Positions 8,263 to 18,364 are shown, counted from the first letter of the stretch. The stretch: 64,000 bases of DNA from an uncultured Pseudoteredinibacter sp. (GCF_947500695.1 NZ_CANMSS010000002.1:62001-126000), one strand, 5' to 3'. The notes: generated by a model from the sequence alone, not told the origin. Program-made: numbers and translations.

Positions 8263-11200
8263 TTAAGTAGCACGCGGCAGTGGCGACTCTTCGCTTCTAA
8301 AGCGCGCTTTGGCCCTTTCAGCTAACATAAACAAGCTTGGCACCAATATCAACGTTACCGTTGTGGCCAGCAATACACCAAAGGCCAAAGAAATCACCAT
8401 CGGTACTAAGAACTGTGCCTGGGTGCTGGTTTCAAACAGAATCGGCACTAAACCAACAAAGGTCGTCACAGAGGTGAGAATAATCGCTCGGAAGCGATCT
8501 CGCCCAGCCTGTACCACCGAATCATAAACGCTTTCACCTTGAGCTCTTAACTGATTAATTCTATCCAGCAGTACCAAGTTATCATTGACCACAACACCCG
8601 AGCAGGCAAAGAAACCGAGGAAGGACATCATGCTGATTTCACGCCCTAAAATCATATGCCCAACGATGGCCCCCATAAAACCAAAAGGTACGGCGGTGAA
8701 AATTAAGAACGGCTGCCAGTAAGATTTAAAAGCGACCGCCATAATGGCCAATACAATCAGCGAAGCAATAAAGAAATTAAGCAATATTGAAACCATAAAT
8801 TCTTGCTCTTCCTTCATACCCTCAGAAAGATCGAGTCGCAAGCCAGGATATTGCTGGCGCCACTCTGGATAATGCTCCTTCATAATCGCCTGTACGATCT
8901 CGCTAGGAACACCCACACCTTTTTTCACATAGGCACGAACCTTAACCGAGCGTTTACGATCTTCACGTTTAATATGAGAATAGCCCGGCACATAGTCCAC
9001 AAAGGCTACCGCCTCGAGTGGAATCTCGCGTTGATCGCTAGTACGAATGCGGACATCGCTTAAATGGTCGACATTATTACGCTCTTCTTTGGGGTAACGC
9101 ACCATAACTCGAACATCTTCGTTACCTTTAGGGATACGCTGGGCTTCAGCGCCATAGAAGCCTTGTCGTACTTGGCGAGCAACATCACTTAAGCTAAGAC
9201 CGAGAGTTTCGGCATAGGGTTTTAAACTTAGCTGAATATCGCTGCGGGCCGATTCAATGCTATTACGCACATCGTACACACCGGAATAAGACAGCAATGC
9301 CTCTTCCAATTTTGCGGTAACATCATTAAGAACTTCTTCATCATCACTAGGCGCTGTTAGCAATAAGCTAATATCGGCGCCGACGTCATTAATAGTCGCA
9401 TCTAAGGTGATTTCTTCAAGCTCGGGTAACGGCCCGACCAATTCACGCCAGCGCTTTACAACCGCATCGGCTGAAACATTACCACCGTGATCTGCGAGGG
9501 AAAGCGAGACAACGATATTATTTCGCCATCCCCAGGTTTGCATGTCTTTGATAACCGCATCGCCACCAGCTTCACCAAACAACTCGGTATCTTTTTTAAG
9601 CTCTGGAACCGCGCCCTCGACACGCTCAATAATGGAATCCATCGTGCGAAACGGTGCACCCTCTGGAATCTTCATCCGCAAGCGAACAAAATCCGAGGCC
9701 ACTACCGGCATAAAGGATTTGCCTACCCAACCACCGACAAATACCGATACCGATAAAAAGAAAGCAACGATAAAGACTGCAACAGTGGCTCCGTTATGCT
9801 GCAACATTTTTTGCAGGCTCGTTTTATAGTAGCGATCGGCTACATGCTCCAATCCTTTGGCAACTCCCTGACGCCAAACTTGAAAGCGGCGCATAAAGCC
9901 AATCCGACTTTCTTTCTCTGGCTTCATATGGGCCAAATGCGATGGCAAAATCAGCAGTGATTCAACCAATGAAAACAATAAGCACAGGGTAACAACAGCA
10001 GGAATACCAAAAGAAATTTCGCCCATTGCACCGGGAATAAACAACATCGGTGCAAAGAAAATAATCGTAGATACCACTGCCAAAATTACCGGCTTACTCA
10101 CCATTTTGGCGCCGCTAGCCGCCGAGGCATTTCCGATCATGCCGGCCTGCTGCCTAGAATAGACGCTCTCCCCCACAATAATGGCATCATCCACCACGAT
10201 ACCCAGCACTAATAGGAAAGCAAATAAGGACAGCATATTCAGGCTCACGCCCGTCATTGGCAAGAACCAAAGCGCACCTAAAAACGCTACGGCAATTCCT
10301 AAAGTAACCCAAGCCGCTAAAGCAGGGCGCAGGAATAGCATCAGCACAACAAATACCAAAACTAAACCCGACAAGGAGTTGTTCATTAGCAGATTGAGCC
10401 GGCCTTCAAAAAGAGTCGACCAGTCACGCCAAACAACCGCGTGCACACCAGGCGGAAGTTGCGACTGAACATTTTCTACAAACTCACGCACTTCTTCAGC
10501 TGTTTCAACAACATTTGGATTATCGGTTGCATAAACTTCAAGGTAAACAGCTTTGCGGCCATTCAAGCGGGCAATTAAATTCCACTCTTCTAAAGTTTCT
10601 TTAACATCGGCCACTTCACCAATCGTTAACTCAGAGCCATCTTCTTTACTGCGAATCACAATGCTTTCAAAATCATCCACTGTGTAAGCTTGTGCTCGAG
10701 TCTGAACCTGTAGGTCACCATTTTTTGAACGAATTGAACCTGCACCTAAGTTTAATGAAGAGCGCCTTACCGCATTCACCACATCTTCAAAACGCAGACC
10801 ATAACGACGTAGTTTCTGCTCAGAGATTTCAATCGCCATCTGTTCTGGGCGCACAGCCTCAAGGTCAACCAAGGTCACCGCTGGCAGTAAAGAAATTTCA
10901 TCTCGCAACCATTCGCCTGTCGCTTTTAAGGCCGTATCGTCAACTTCGCCATAAATACCGATACTTAAAACTTCAATCTTTCTTTTATTCTCGCGAACTT
11001 CTGGGCGCTCGACATCGGCAGGAAAGGTAGTAATAGAATCAACACGGGTTTTAACATCATTTAATAAAACCTGAGTATCGTATTCATTTTGCACTTCGAT
11101 GGTGACCGAGCCGCGACCATTGCGCGCACTGGATTCAATTTTTTTGATGCCTTCCAAGTCGAAGATTGCCTGCTCGATACGCTTAACAATCTGCTCTTCA

Positions 11201-11379
11201 ACTTCCTTAGGGCCCGCGCCAGGGTACGGCACAGAGACACTGAGAGATTCTGGTGAGGCATTAGGAAAGACTTCACGATCAAGGCGGTTATAGTTATAGA
11301 TACCACCAATAATAATCGCCACCATCAACAGGTTGGCAGCGATGGGGTTTTCAACAAACCACTGGACGAGTCGATTCAT
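8263..11379 (-). CDS. RND efflux permease
   Basis: A 1038-residue inner-membrane permease of the RND superfamily, of the AcrB/MexB/MMPL-proteobacterial type. It opens with MNRLVQWFVENPIAANLL and has two large periplasmic loops and twelve expected helices. The conserved fourth-helix motif VLGIVVDDAIIVGESVY carries the paired aspartates used for proton transport, and FFACSGVVVNDNLVLLDRI is its second-half counterpart. It exports a drug-like or toxic compound with the adaptor encoded upstream; the two share one base (TAATG). No outer-membrane channel gene is nearby, so TolC probably comes from elsewhere. Substrate unknown. Confidence 0.9.
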   Translation of the reverse strand: MNRLVQWFVENPIAANLLMVAIIIGGIYNYNRLDREVFPNASPESLSVSVPYPGAGPKEVEEQIVKRIEQAIFDLEGIKKIESSARNGRGSVTIEVQNEYDTQVLLNDVKTRVDSITTFPADVERPEVRENKRKIEVLSIGIYGEVDDTALKATGEWLRDEISLLPAVTLVDLEAVRPEQMAIEISEQKLRRYGLRFEDVVNAVRRSSLNLGAGSIRSKNGDLQVQTRAQAYTVDDFESIVIRSKEDGSELTIGEVADVKETLEEWNLIARLNGRKAVYLEVYATDNPNVVETAEEVREFVENVQSQLPPGVHAVVWRDWSTLFEGRLNLLMNNSLSGLVLVFVVLMLFLRPALAAWVTLGIAVAFLGALWFLPMTGVSLNMLSLFAFLLVLGIVVDDAIIVGESVYSRQQAGMIGNASAASGAKMVSKPVILAVVSTIIFFAPMLFIPGAMGEISFGIPAVVTLCLLFSLVESLLILPSHLAHMKPEKESRIGFMRRFQVWRQGVAKGLEHVADRYYKTSLQKMLQHNGATVAVFIVAFFLSVSVFVGGWVGKSFMPVVASDFVRLRMKIPEGAPFRTMDSIIERVEGAVPELKKDTELFGEAGGDAVIKDMQTWGWRNNIVVSLSLADHGGNVSADAVVKRWRELVGPLPELEEITLDATINDVGADISLLLTAPSDDEEVLNDVTAKLEEALLSYSGVYDVRNSIESARSDIQLSLKPYAETLGLSLSDVARQVRQGFYGAEAQRIPKGNEDVRVMVRYPKEERNNVDHLSDVRIRTSDQREIPLEAVAFVDYVPGYSHIKREDRKRSVKVRAYVKKGVGVPSEIVQAIMKEHYPEWRQQYPGLRLDLSEGMKEEQEFMVSILLNFFIASLIVLAIMAVAFKSYWQPFLIFTAVPFGFMGAIVGHMILGREISMMSFLGFFACSGVVVNDNLVLLDRINQLRAQGESVYDSVVQAGRDRFRAIILTSVTTFVGLVPILFETSTQAQFLVPMVISLAFGVLLATTVTLILVPSLFMLAERAKARFRSEESPLPRAT

Positions 11380-12605
11380 TAGCTATCGGCCTCCGCGTTA
11401 TTCTCTGCGGGCTTTTCTTTAGCCACCTCACTGCTATCGGCGTTCTTAATTTCTACTTTTTTGCCTGGCACCAAGTACTGCTGATTCGCAGCAATAATGT
11501 TATCGCCAACATCTACCTCACCAGTAACCCAAGCTTTATCATTTCTAACCTTGAGCACCTTAATGGTTTTACTAACAACTTCACCTTTATCATTAACGGT
11601 GTAGATCAGGTTACGTTTGTATAAGGCCTTGCGAGGAATTTCGATAACGTTTTGCAGTAACTTGCCGGCAATTTGAGCTTCCACAAACAAACCAACCATT
11701 AATGGCGCTTCTTGCTCGGCCGAATAAGGCGCTTCTACTTCGGCTACTGCATAATATAAACGCGTACGAGTATCTAAACTGGCATCGGTACGAGCGATAC
11801 GAGCCTGCCAAGTACGAGGAATACCCGCAACCGTGCCGAACAATTCTACTTTGGCGCCCTCACTAAGCTCACCTCTGGCCACGCCAAGTGGCAATTCAAC
11901 CAAGCCTGCTTCCGCATCCGTTAATGGCAAACGAACCTCAACTACCGAAGTATCAAAAGCTTTACCAAGTTGTGTACCCGGGCCAACATACTGGCCAAGG
12001 TCCACACTGGTGCTGCGCACCAAGCCCGAAAAAGGCACACTAATTTTGGTACGACGCAGATTCAGCTCAGCCTTCTCAAGATTGGCTTTGGCGGCATCAA
12101 GGCTAGCCTTGGCGGCGGCAATTTGTGGTTTACGTAAAAATAGATCGTTTGCTTCATCGTTGCCGAGGTTACGCCACTCACGCTTCTTTTGACGTGCTTG
12201 ACCGCGCTCTGTAGCCAAGCGCTGTTCGGCCTCTGCAACTTGAGACTTAGCTTGTACAACCGCAAATCGATAATCGCGAGGATCAATTTCTACTAAGGTT
12301 TCACCAGCAGAAATTTGACCACCCGCCACAAAGGCAGGATTCACTTTCACGATACGCCCTGAAACCTCAGCGACCAAGCTAATCTCACGGCGTGGAGCCA
12401 CTGTACCTTGGCTATGGACACTTAGGCGGTGCTCACCAGGCTGAGCGGCAACAACGCTTACTTCAGTAGGTTTGGGCTCTTCTTTTGGCTGGGGCTTTGA
12501 TTTGGGCTTCATGGTTGCCACGGCGAACACCACAGCGCCTCCGATCAGCAAAATAAGTAGGGGCAGGAATTTGCTCATGCGCGAGCGAACAGCTGTATCG
12601 GCCAC
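11379..12605 (-). CDS. RND efflux periplasmic adaptor (MFP)
   Basis: A 408-residue membrane fusion protein of the HlyD/AcrA type. It has one N-terminal membrane helix, a biotinyl-lipoyl-like segment (GRIVKVNPAFVAGGQISAG), a coiled-coil hairpin rich in Ala, Lys and Glu around residues 115-165, then the second lipoyl half (ISVPFSGLVRSTSVDLGQYV). The tail is highly charged. The start is GTG at 12605, with GAGGA upstream at 9 bases; an internal ATG nine codons later has no ribosome binding site. It links the permease encoded next to an outer-membrane channel. Confidence 0.9.
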   Translation of the reverse strand: MADTAVRSRMSKFLPLLILLIGGAVVFAVATMKPKSKPQPKEEPKPTEVSVVAAQPGEHRLSVHSQGTVAPRREISLVAEVSGRIVKVNPAFVAGGQISAGETLVEIDPRDYRFAVVQAKSQVAEAEQRLATERGQARQKKREWRNLGNDEANDLFLRKPQIAAAKASLDAAKANLEKAELNLRRTKISVPFSGLVRSTSVDLGQYVGPGTQLGKAFDTSVVEVRLPLTDAEAGLVELPLGVARGELSEGAKVELFGTVAGIPRTWQARIARTDASLDTRTRLYYAVAEVEAPYSAEQEAPLMVGLFVEAQIAGKLLQNVIEIPRKALYKRNLIYTVNDKGEVVSKTIKVLKVRNDKAWVTGEVDVGDNIIAANQQYLVPGKKVEIKNADSSEVAKEKPAENNAEADS

Positions 12606-12625
12606 TAGAAGTCGTCCTCATCTCT

Positions 12626-12823
12626 TTATATTGTCGTTATATCGTCATTCTCACTCGGAAACCACACCGAGTATAGGGCTAACGTTAAAGTGTAACCCCA
12701 CCCCAACGTTAGCGGCGGGATTTTACCCTTCTTCACATAGCTACCATAACGCTTCACAGTAAATGCCAAGCTAAATGCGATAAACAGCCATATTCCCGCG
12801 TTAAAAACAAGGCTGTTGCCCAC
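12626..12823 (-). CDS. possible small membrane protein upstream of the RND operon
   Basis: A 65-residue ORF with two hydrophobic segments (about residues 8-22 and 42-55) and a basic loop (KRYGSYVKKGK). It ends 21 bases before the adaptor start and runs the same way, so it could be the first gene of the efflux operon. The start is GTG with a poor ribosome binding site. I do not recognise it, and it may be spurious. Confidence 0.4.
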   Translation of the reverse strand: MGNSLVFNAGIWLFIAFSLAFTVKRYGSYVKKGKIPPLTLGWGYTLTLALYSVWFPSENDDITTI

Positions 12824-12922
12824 CCCCAGAATGCCGCATAATGCGCCGTCCCCAAGGGGCTGCGACCAGCAAGCAAACGCTGTCGCAAAGCGAAGGAAGA
12901 CATAAGAGAGACCATAGATTCG

Positions 12923-15286
12923 ATGATCAATATTAATGCCCGTATTGCCGAGGAATTATCGGTAAACGCTCGCCAGGTAGAGGCTGCTGTAGATTTATTA
13001 GATGAGGGCGCCACTGTTCCCTTTATCTCCCGGTACCGTAAGGAAGTCACAGGTGGCCTAGATGATGGTCAGTTGCGTACCTTAGAAGAGCGCTTGCGCT
13101 ACCTAAGAGAGCTGGAAGACCGGCGCTCGGCGATTCTAAAAAGCATTAATGAGCAAGAAAAGCTCACTCCAGAGCTGGAAGCCGAGATCAACGCCGCCGA
13201 CACTAAGAATCGCCTGGAAGATTTGTACTTACCCTATAAGCCTAAGCGCCGCACCAAAGGCCAAATCGCCAAAGAAGCCGGTCTTGAGCCATTAGCTGAT
13301 AGCCTACTGGAAAACCCCAACCTCGCCCCCGAAGAAGAAGCGCAAAAATACCTTAATGGTGACAGCGAGGAAGGGCAAAAGATTACTGATATCAAAGCTG
13401 CTTTGGATGGCGCCAAGTACATCCTGATGGAGCGCTTTAGTGAAAACGCCGAGCTACTAGGCAAGCTGCGCCAATTCTTAAAAGATGAAGCCAACCTTAG
13501 TGCCCGCATCATGGATGGCAAAGAGTCTGAAGGTGCCAAGTTTGCCGACTACTTTGAGCATGATGAGCCATTAGGCAGTGTACCTTCACACCGTGCACTA
13601 GCTATGCTTCGTGGTCGCAACGAAGGCATCTTAAGCCTAGCAATTACCGTAGGCGACCCGGATGATCGTTTAGCGGCGCACCCTTGTGAGGCCATGATTG
13701 CCGATCACTGGGAAGTAAAACCCCAAGACCGCGCGGCCGATAAATGGCTATCAGAAGTTGTACGCTGGACTTGGCGCGTTAAGTTACTTACTCACCTAGA
13801 AACCGATCTGCTAGGTGAAATACGCGAAGCCGCCGAAGAAGAGGCCATCAAAGTATTCGCCAGCAACCTTAAAGATCTACTGCTGGCTGCCCCTGCTGGC
13901 CAAAAAGCAACTATTGGTTTGGACCCTGGCCTGCGTACCGGAGTAAAAGTAGCGGTAGTCGATGCCACCGGTAAGGTTGTTGACCATGGCGCTATCTTCC
14001 CAACCCCACCACAGAACAAAATCCGTGAAGCAGAAGCGGTAATTGTAGCGCTTTGTAAAAAGCACGATGTTGGCTTGATTGCGATCGGTAACGGCACGGC
14101 TTCGCGTGAGACCGATAAGTTTGTTGGTGATGTACTGAAAGCCCACAAAGATATCAAAGCACAAAAAGTCATGGTTAACGAAGCTGGCGCCTCGGTATAT
14201 TCCGCATCGGAAGTAGCCGCCAAAGAATTCCCAGATTTGGATGTAACCATTCGTGGCGCGATCTCTATTGCTCGTCGCCTGCAAGACCCCTTGGCCGAGC
14301 TGGTTAAGATCGAACCCAAATCCATTGGTGTTGGCCAGTACCAGCATGATGTTTCCCAAGCGCAATTGGCTCGCTCACTAGATGCAGCTGTGGAAGACTG
14401 TGTAAACGCCGTCGGCGTTGAAGTGAACACTGCATCTGCCAAGCTTTTAGCCGCAGTTTCTGGCCTTAACAGTAGCATTGCTACCAATATCGTCGATTTT
14501 CGCGACCAGAACGGTGCCTTTCAGAGCCGTGAAGACCTGAAAAAAGTTAGTCGCTTTGGCGCCAAAACCTTTGAGCAAGCTGCAGGCTTCTTGCGGGTCG
14601 CTGGTGGTGATAACCCACTGGACGCTTCCGCTGTACACCCTGAATCCTACTCAGTGGTCGAAGCGATTGCCGAGAAGAACAACCGCCCTATTCATAATCT
14701 AATGGGCGACTCAGGCTTCCTAAGAGCCCTAAAAGCCGCCGACTACACCTCCGAAGCATTTGGTTTGCCCACAGTAACCGACATTATTAGCGAATTGGAT
14801 AAACCCGGCCGCGACCCCCGCCCTGAGTTTAAAACAGCTCAGTTCCAAGATGGCGTAGAAGCGATCAAAGACTTGGTTCCCGGCATGATTCTGGAAGGCA
14901 CAGTCACCAACGTCACCAACTTTGGCGCCTTCGTAGATGTTGGCGTCCACCAGGATGGTTTGGTGCATATCTCCGCCCTATCCAACACCTTTGTTAAAGA
15001 CCCTCGCGAGGTGGTTAAAGCCGGAGACATCGTAAAAGTGAAGGTGATGGAGGTAGATGTACCTCGCAAGCGTATTGGCCTATCAATGCGTCTTGATGAC
15101 ACCCCAGGAGAGAAAGAGTCTGGCCCAACTGGACAGCCGCGTCGAGGCAAGGGTGGCGGCCGCCCAGACCGCAGCCAGCAGCAACGCTCTTTTGGGGGCG
15201 GCAAAGGTGGAGGCCAGCAGAAGCAAGGCGGCGGCATGGGCTCCATGGGCGCATTGCTACAGCAGGCGATGAAGAGCAAAAAGTAG
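12923..15286 (+). CDS. tex: Tex family RNA-binding transcription accessory protein
   Basis: A 787-residue Tex protein. Domains in order: N-terminal helical Tex domain; YqgF/RuvC-like domain ([18 protein letters not shown], about residues 330-350); helix-hairpin-helix region (about 500-560); and a C-terminal S1 RNA-binding domain ([16 protein letters not shown]). After S1 comes a low-complexity Gly/Gln/Arg-rich tail of about 60 residues ending [10 protein letters not shown], typical of several gammaproteobacterial Tex proteins. Tex binds structured nucleic acid and affects transcription and toxin expression in some species. It appears monocistronic. Confidence 0.95.
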   Translation: MININARIAEELSVNARQVEAAVDLLDEGATVPFISRYRKEVTGGLDDGQLRTLEERLRYLRELEDRRSAILKSINEQEKLTPELEAEINAADTKNRLEDLYLPYKPKRRTKGQIAKEAGLEPLADSLLENPNLAPEEEAQKYLNGDSEEGQKITDIKAALDGAKYILMERFSENAELLGKLRQFLKDEANLSARIMDGKESEGAKFADYFEHDEPLGSVPSHRALAMLRGRNEGILSLAITVGDPDDRLAAHPCEAMIADHWEVKPQDRAADKWLSEVVRWTWRVKLLTHLETDLLGEIREAAEEEAIKVFASNLKDLLLAAPAGQKATIGLDPGLRTGVKVAVVDATGKVVDHGAIFPTPPQNKIREAEAVIVALCKKHDVGLIAIGNGTASRETDKFVGDVLKAHKDIKAQKVMVNEAGASVYSASEVAAKEFPDLDVTIRGAISIARRLQDPLAELVKIEPKSIGVGQYQHDVSQAQLARSLDAAVEDCVNAVGVEVNTASAKLLAAVSGLNSSIATNIVDFRDQNGAFQSREDLKKVSRFGAKTFEQAAGFLRVAGGDNPLDASAVHPESYSVVEAIAEKNNRPIHNLMGDSGFLRALKAADYTSEAFGLPTVTDIISELDKPGRDPRPEFKTAQFQDGVEAIKDLVPGMILEGTVTNVTNFGAFVDVGVHQDGLVHISALSNTFVKDPREVVKAGDIVKVKVMEVDVPRKRIGLSMRLDDTPGEKESGPTGQPRRGKGGGRPDRSQQQRSFGGGKGGGQQKQGGGMGSMGALLQQAMKSKK

Positions 15287-15552
15287 GCCTTAAACCAAGC
15301 CTTTACAAAACTTAAGTTCAGCGCCCCTTCATGCTCGCCAGCCCAGTATTAACAAGGGCTGGCGACTAGCCGTAAGCCACAAAACAAGGTATAAATTCAC
15401 CGCACTGGAAGCCGTATATAACAATAAGCGAGGAACGCTTGCTACTTTCCTCGTCTAAACCAGCAAGAAGCCAAAAAGGTAAGCTAAACAGGGGCAACCG
15501 ATAGCGAATCCAGAACGGCTAAATGCAATACTATTGAGACTTGGAGCAAACC
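15287..15552 (+). terminator. tex to DUF4870 gap with two hairpins
   Basis: Two strong hairpins lie in this 266-base gap. At 15336-15364 CGCCAGCCC pairs with GGGCTGGCG across an 11-base loop. At about 15430-15454 CGAGGAA pairs with TTCCTCG. Neither is followed by a T-run, so they may be factor-dependent 3' ends or structured leaders rather than classical terminators. Confidence 0.4.
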
Positions 15553-16068
15553 ATGACCGAAGAGAAAGAAGTTCAGGGTGAGGTTATTGAAACCACCGAG
15601 AGCACCGCAAGCAGCGAAAGTGCTGAGAACACTAAGGCTGAATCAAGCACTAATGAGCAAAGCAGCCAAAACCAGAGCCAAAGCGAACAACAGCAAGAAG
15701 CGCCAAAACAAAGCTATGAGCCTGCTGCTCCAAGCCAAGAAGAACGTAACTGGGCAATGTTCTGCCACCTGGCAACGATGAGTGGTTTTATCATTCCATT
15801 TTTCAGCGTTATCGGCCCTTTGATTGTTTGGCTGATCAAACGTGACGAATCTGAGTACGTAAACTACCACGGCAAAGAAGTGCTGAACTTTCAAATCACA
15901 ATTGCCATCGCAATGTTTGTCAGCATTATTTTGATGGTGATATTTATCGGTATTGTCACCGCCTTTATTGTGGGTATCTTTTGGTTTGTAATGTCCATAG
16001 TCGGCGGCGTTAAAGCCAGCAGCGGCGAATACTTTGAGTATCCGTTTACACTGCGCTTAATCAGCTAA
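15553..16068 (+). CDS. DUF4870 domain membrane protein with acidic Gln/Ser-rich N-terminus
   Basis: A 171-residue protein. The first 65 residues are disordered, rich in Glu, Ser, Gln and Asn. The rest matches the DUF4870 family: ERNWAMFCHLATMSGFIIPF, then GPLIVWLIKRDESEYV and YHGKEVLNFQ, with three membrane helices. The start is the ATG at 15553 with GGAG 7 bases before it; a TTG four codons upstream is in frame but lacks a site. Function of the family is not established. A strong terminator follows. Confidence 0.8.
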   Translation: MTEEKEVQGEVIETTESTASSESAENTKAESSTNEQSSQNQSQSEQQQEAPKQSYEPAAPSQEERNWAMFCHLATMSGFIIPFFSVIGPLIVWLIKRDESEYVNYHGKEVLNFQITIAIAMFVSIILMVIFIGIVTAFIVGIFWFVMSIVGGVKASSGEYFEYPFTLRLIS

Positions 16069-16087
16069 GAATCCCTTAGCTGCACCC

Positions 16088-16122
16088 CAAAAAAAGGCGA
16101 GCCATATAAGCTCGCCTTTTTT
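16088..16122 (+). terminator. intrinsic terminator
   Basis: GGCGAGC (16096-16102) pairs with GCTCGCC (16110-16116), preceded by an A-run and followed by TTTTTT. It lies about 20 bases after the DUF4870 stop. Confidence 0.9.
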
Positions 16123-16235
16123 GTGCCCGTTATTCATGAGCACCCAGGACAATAACATCAAGAACCTCGGGAGATTCTAAATCTAGATTTAAGCGCCAGC
16201 TTTTAAAAGTTGTTAACCTTAGAAGCATTTACTAT

Positions 16236-16264
16236 TTGACAGGATTATGATCATTGCATAGGCT
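16236..16264 (+). promoter_or_regulatory. sigma70-type promoter for the small secreted protein cluster
   Basis: A perfect -35 box, TTGACA (16236-16241), a 17-base spacer and TAGGCT (16259-16264) as a weak -10. It is placed about 75 bases before the first gene of the tandem cluster. Confidence 0.5.
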
Positions 16265-16339
16265 AAACATAACTTAAGGAATTGGAATGGACTCTAATAC
16301 AAACAGTTTTCAAACCCCAAAGCAAACAAGGAGCAGTTT

Positions 16340-16690
16340 ATGCAAACTAAGCTAAAAGTCGCAATTATCACCAGCATTCTTTCATTTTCCAGCGCAAGCG
16401 CCCTTGCAGCCTTATCCGGCAGCGAATCCGAGAAAGCTATTTCCGATGCCAAAAACAGCTTACAACTTCCAACCAACAACAGCGCAGAAAAATACTGCCG
16501 TAAAGTACGCAACTCTCTATATGGCAAGTTTCGAAAGAAGTGCCGCACAGTTGCCGAATGGGACGCCTGGATAGCCGTCGTCGCCCCTAAAGTTGAAAAG
16601 CAATGGCAGGTAGCTGGTGCAACAAGCCCCCGAAAAGGTGGCAGGCAGCATTCCCAATCAGCTTGGCATGTGACAGATAACGTACGCTAA
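16340..16690 (+). CDS. small secreted two-cysteine protein, paralogue 1
   Basis: A 116-residue protein with a signal peptide ending ALA before ALSGSE. The mature part carries the family motif C-x14-C-x4-E-W, here CRKVRNSLYGKFRKKC then RTVAEWDAWI. It is strongly basic. Four neighbouring genes share this motif. Small exported proteins with a C...C-x4-EW core are common but uncharacterised in Proteobacteria; I know no function. AAGGAG lies 7 bases before the ATG. Likely periplasmic or secreted, with one disulfide. Confidence 0.7.
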   Translation: MQTKLKVAIITSILSFSSASALAALSGSESEKAISDAKNSLQLPTNNSAEKYCRKVRNSLYGKFRKKCRTVAEWDAWIAVVAPKVEKQWQVAGATSPRKGGRQHSQSAWHVTDNVR

Positions 16691-16728
16691 TCCAATTTCA
16701 CCATCTATGTATTTATTAGGGGCTGTTT

Positions 16729-17082
16729 ATGAATAATTACATTAAAGTTGTAGCTTCTACCGTCATTCTTTCAATTGGCAGCGCAAGTGCCCTTGCAGCC
16801 TTGTCTGATAATGAAACCGACAAAGCTATTTCGAACGCAAAAAACAGCCTACAACTTCCTGAAAGCAACTCTAGTCAAAAATACTGCCGCAAGGTACGCA
16901 ACTCCCTATATGGCAAATTTCGTAAGAAGTGCCGCACAGTTGCCGAATGGAATGCCTGGATTGCCGTCGTAGCCCCTAAGATAGAAAGGCAGTGGCAGCT
17001 TGCCGGCGCAACTAACCCACGAAAAGGTGGTACTGATCTTGACCGAGCAACTCCGATTATTCCCGAGCCGTTCAATCGATAA
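16729..17082 (+). CDS. small secreted two-cysteine protein, paralogue 2
   Basis: A 117-residue close paralogue of the preceding protein, nearly identical from CRKVRNSLYGKFRKKC through EWNAWIAVVAPK. The signal peptides are also alike (SASALAALS). The C-terminal 20 residues differ, so the two genes are diverging duplicates. An AGGGG site precedes the ATG. Function unknown. The intergenic gap to paralogue 1 is 38 bases, so they are probably one transcript. Confidence 0.7.
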   Translation: MNNYIKVVASTVILSIGSASALAALSDNETDKAISNAKNSLQLPESNSSQKYCRKVRNSLYGKFRKKCRTVAEWNAWIAVVAPKIERQWQLAGATNPRKGGTDLDRATPIIPEPFNR

Positions 17083-17109
17083 ATATCAAAGCTGAAAAAG
17101 GAATTCCCT

Positions 17110-17412
17110 ATGAAACATTTTTTAACAGCAGTATTTTTAATGGCAATTGGTGGCTCAAGCTTTGCCATGATTCCCAATGAAGCAAAGCCGTCTGCAAGCG
17201 AATCTCAGGAAGAGAAAATCTGCCTAGTTGTACGTAAATCTATCTACGGAAAATACCGCAAGAAATGCAAAAATACTCAAGAATGGTTGAGCTTTATTGC
17301 TCAGTACGGCCCTAAAATTGAGAAGCAGCTTGCCAACACCGGAGCGACTCGCGGCCTCAATGGAAATGCCACTTTCGGCAAAGTTTACCTAGGTGCCAGC
17401 AAAGAAAAGTAA
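17110..17412 (+). CDS. small secreted two-cysteine protein, paralogue 3
   Basis: A 100-residue member of the same family with its own signal peptide (FLMAIGGSSFA). The motif is kept, ICLVVRKSIYGKYRKKCK then NTQEW, but the regions outside it are only distantly similar. The gap of 27 bases from paralogue 2 and a good AAGGAA site suggest co-transcription. A hairpin follows. Confidence 0.7.
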   Translation: MKHFLTAVFLMAIGGSSFAMIPNEAKPSASESQEEKICLVVRKSIYGKYRKKCKNTQEWLSFIAQYGPKIEKQLANTGATRGLNGNATFGKVYLGASKEK

Positions 17413-17426
17413 AACCGAAATAAAGT

Positions 17427-17464
17427 CCCAGCTATGTCGAGCTGGGTCTCTGCTAATCTTTTTT
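17427..17464 (+). terminator. possible terminator after paralogue 3
   Basis: CCCAGCT (17427-17433) pairs with AGCTGGG (17440-17446). A T-run occurs only 12 bases later (TCTTTTTT), so termination here is possible but not ideal. Confidence 0.45.
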
Positions 17465-17594
17465 GCTAAAGATGCTTAGGCCATCACGGTTTAATTCTTC
17501 GCATTAAGCAAAATAAATAATTGTAGGAATTGATTGCGGATATAAGCATTTCCATTTTTGAGATGTCAAAAGCGATAAATAGAAAGGATCTACT

Positions 17595-17891
17595 ATGAAA
17601 AATACGACTTTAGTGACGACTGCCATTTTAGCCCTAGGCCTGAGTGCCACAAGCTTTGCTGGTGAAGTAAAAGGAAGTGAAGAAACCATCTGCAAAAAGG
17701 CAAGTAGCTCTATTCATCAGAAGCCTTCTCGCAAATGCATGACGGAATCTGAGTGGAAGGTTTGGACAGCAAAAGCGGAAAAACAAAAGAAACGCCAACT
17801 ACAGTTAGCCGAAGCAGGTGGCAACAAATACTACCCGAAAAAGGCCAATAACCTTCAAGAACAAAAGCGTCAGCTTGCAAAGGTCCAGTAA
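17595..17891 (+). CDS. small secreted two-cysteine protein, paralogue 4
   Basis: A 98-residue, most diverged member of the tandem family. A signal peptide ending in SFA is followed by ICKKASSSIHQKPSRKCM and TESEWKVW, keeping the exact C-x14-C-x4-E-W spacing. The C-terminal half is a Lys/Gln-rich, probably helical tail unlike the other three. It has its own gap of 182 bases and an AAGGAT site, so it may be transcribed separately. Confidence 0.65.
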   Translation: MKNTTLVTTAILALGLSATSFAGEVKGSEETICKKASSSIHQKPSRKCMTESEWKVWTAKAEKQKKRQLQLAEAGGNKYYPKKANNLQEQKRQLAKVQ

Positions 17892-17898
17892 GATCGAA

Positions 17899-17921
17899 GC
17901 CCTCTTTTAATTAAAGAGGGC
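17899..17921. terminator. bidirectional hairpin between convergent genes
   Basis: GCCCTCTTT pairs perfectly with AAAGAGGGC across the loop TAATT. It lies between the plus-strand small protein gene and the minus-strand membrane protein gene that converge on it. Confidence 0.65.
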
Positions 17922-17944
17922 CTGCCGAGCAAAACATAGGCCGC

Positions 17945-18289
17945 TTATGCCAAACCTTGGCTAGAGCGGCTTAGCTTCCAATTATGTATCCACACCCCCG
18001 TTAAACAACAGGCGATCGCCAAAATATAAGCTGCACCATATATCGGCCCAGACACCTTATAAATCGGCCCGTAAATTACATATTCCAAGCCCATATACAA
18101 AGCGATACCAAGTAGCGCACCCCATATATAGGGCATTGGGAAGCGCGCAAAATAATAGCCTGCAAATAGACTAGGCACTCCCATTAGTAGTACCACACCC
18201 TTATAGTCCAAGGGCAAAATAGAGGCCCAGAAACCCGCACCAAACAGCAATATTGCGCCAGCCAGGTAAGCCACCCATTGATTCTTCAT
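17945..18289 (-). CDS. hypothetical four-helix membrane protein
   Basis: A 114-residue hydrophobic protein with about four transmembrane segments and little soluble sequence. I do not recognise the family. It starts 75 bases after the beta-propeller lipoprotein gene on the same strand, so they could be co-transcribed. A convergent hairpin at 17899-17921 probably ends the transcript. Confidence 0.55.
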   Translation of the reverse strand: MKNQWVAYLAGAILLFGAGFWASILPLDYKGVVLLMGVPSLFAGYYFARFPMPYIWGALLGIALYMGLEYVIYGPIYKVSGPIYGAAYILAIACCLTGVWIHNWKLSRSSQGLA

Positions 18290-18364
18290 ACATCACCCGC
18301 TCATTTTTAAGCTTCACTTGGATATTATGTGGCCAGCTGCAATTGAGGGCTATTAGACTAAACG

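Noticed and set aside
13792..14487. 231-codon and other long minus-strand ORFs across tex
   Set aside because: They lie fully inside tex in other frames, have compositions expected from the reverse of a GC-biased gene, and show no domain.
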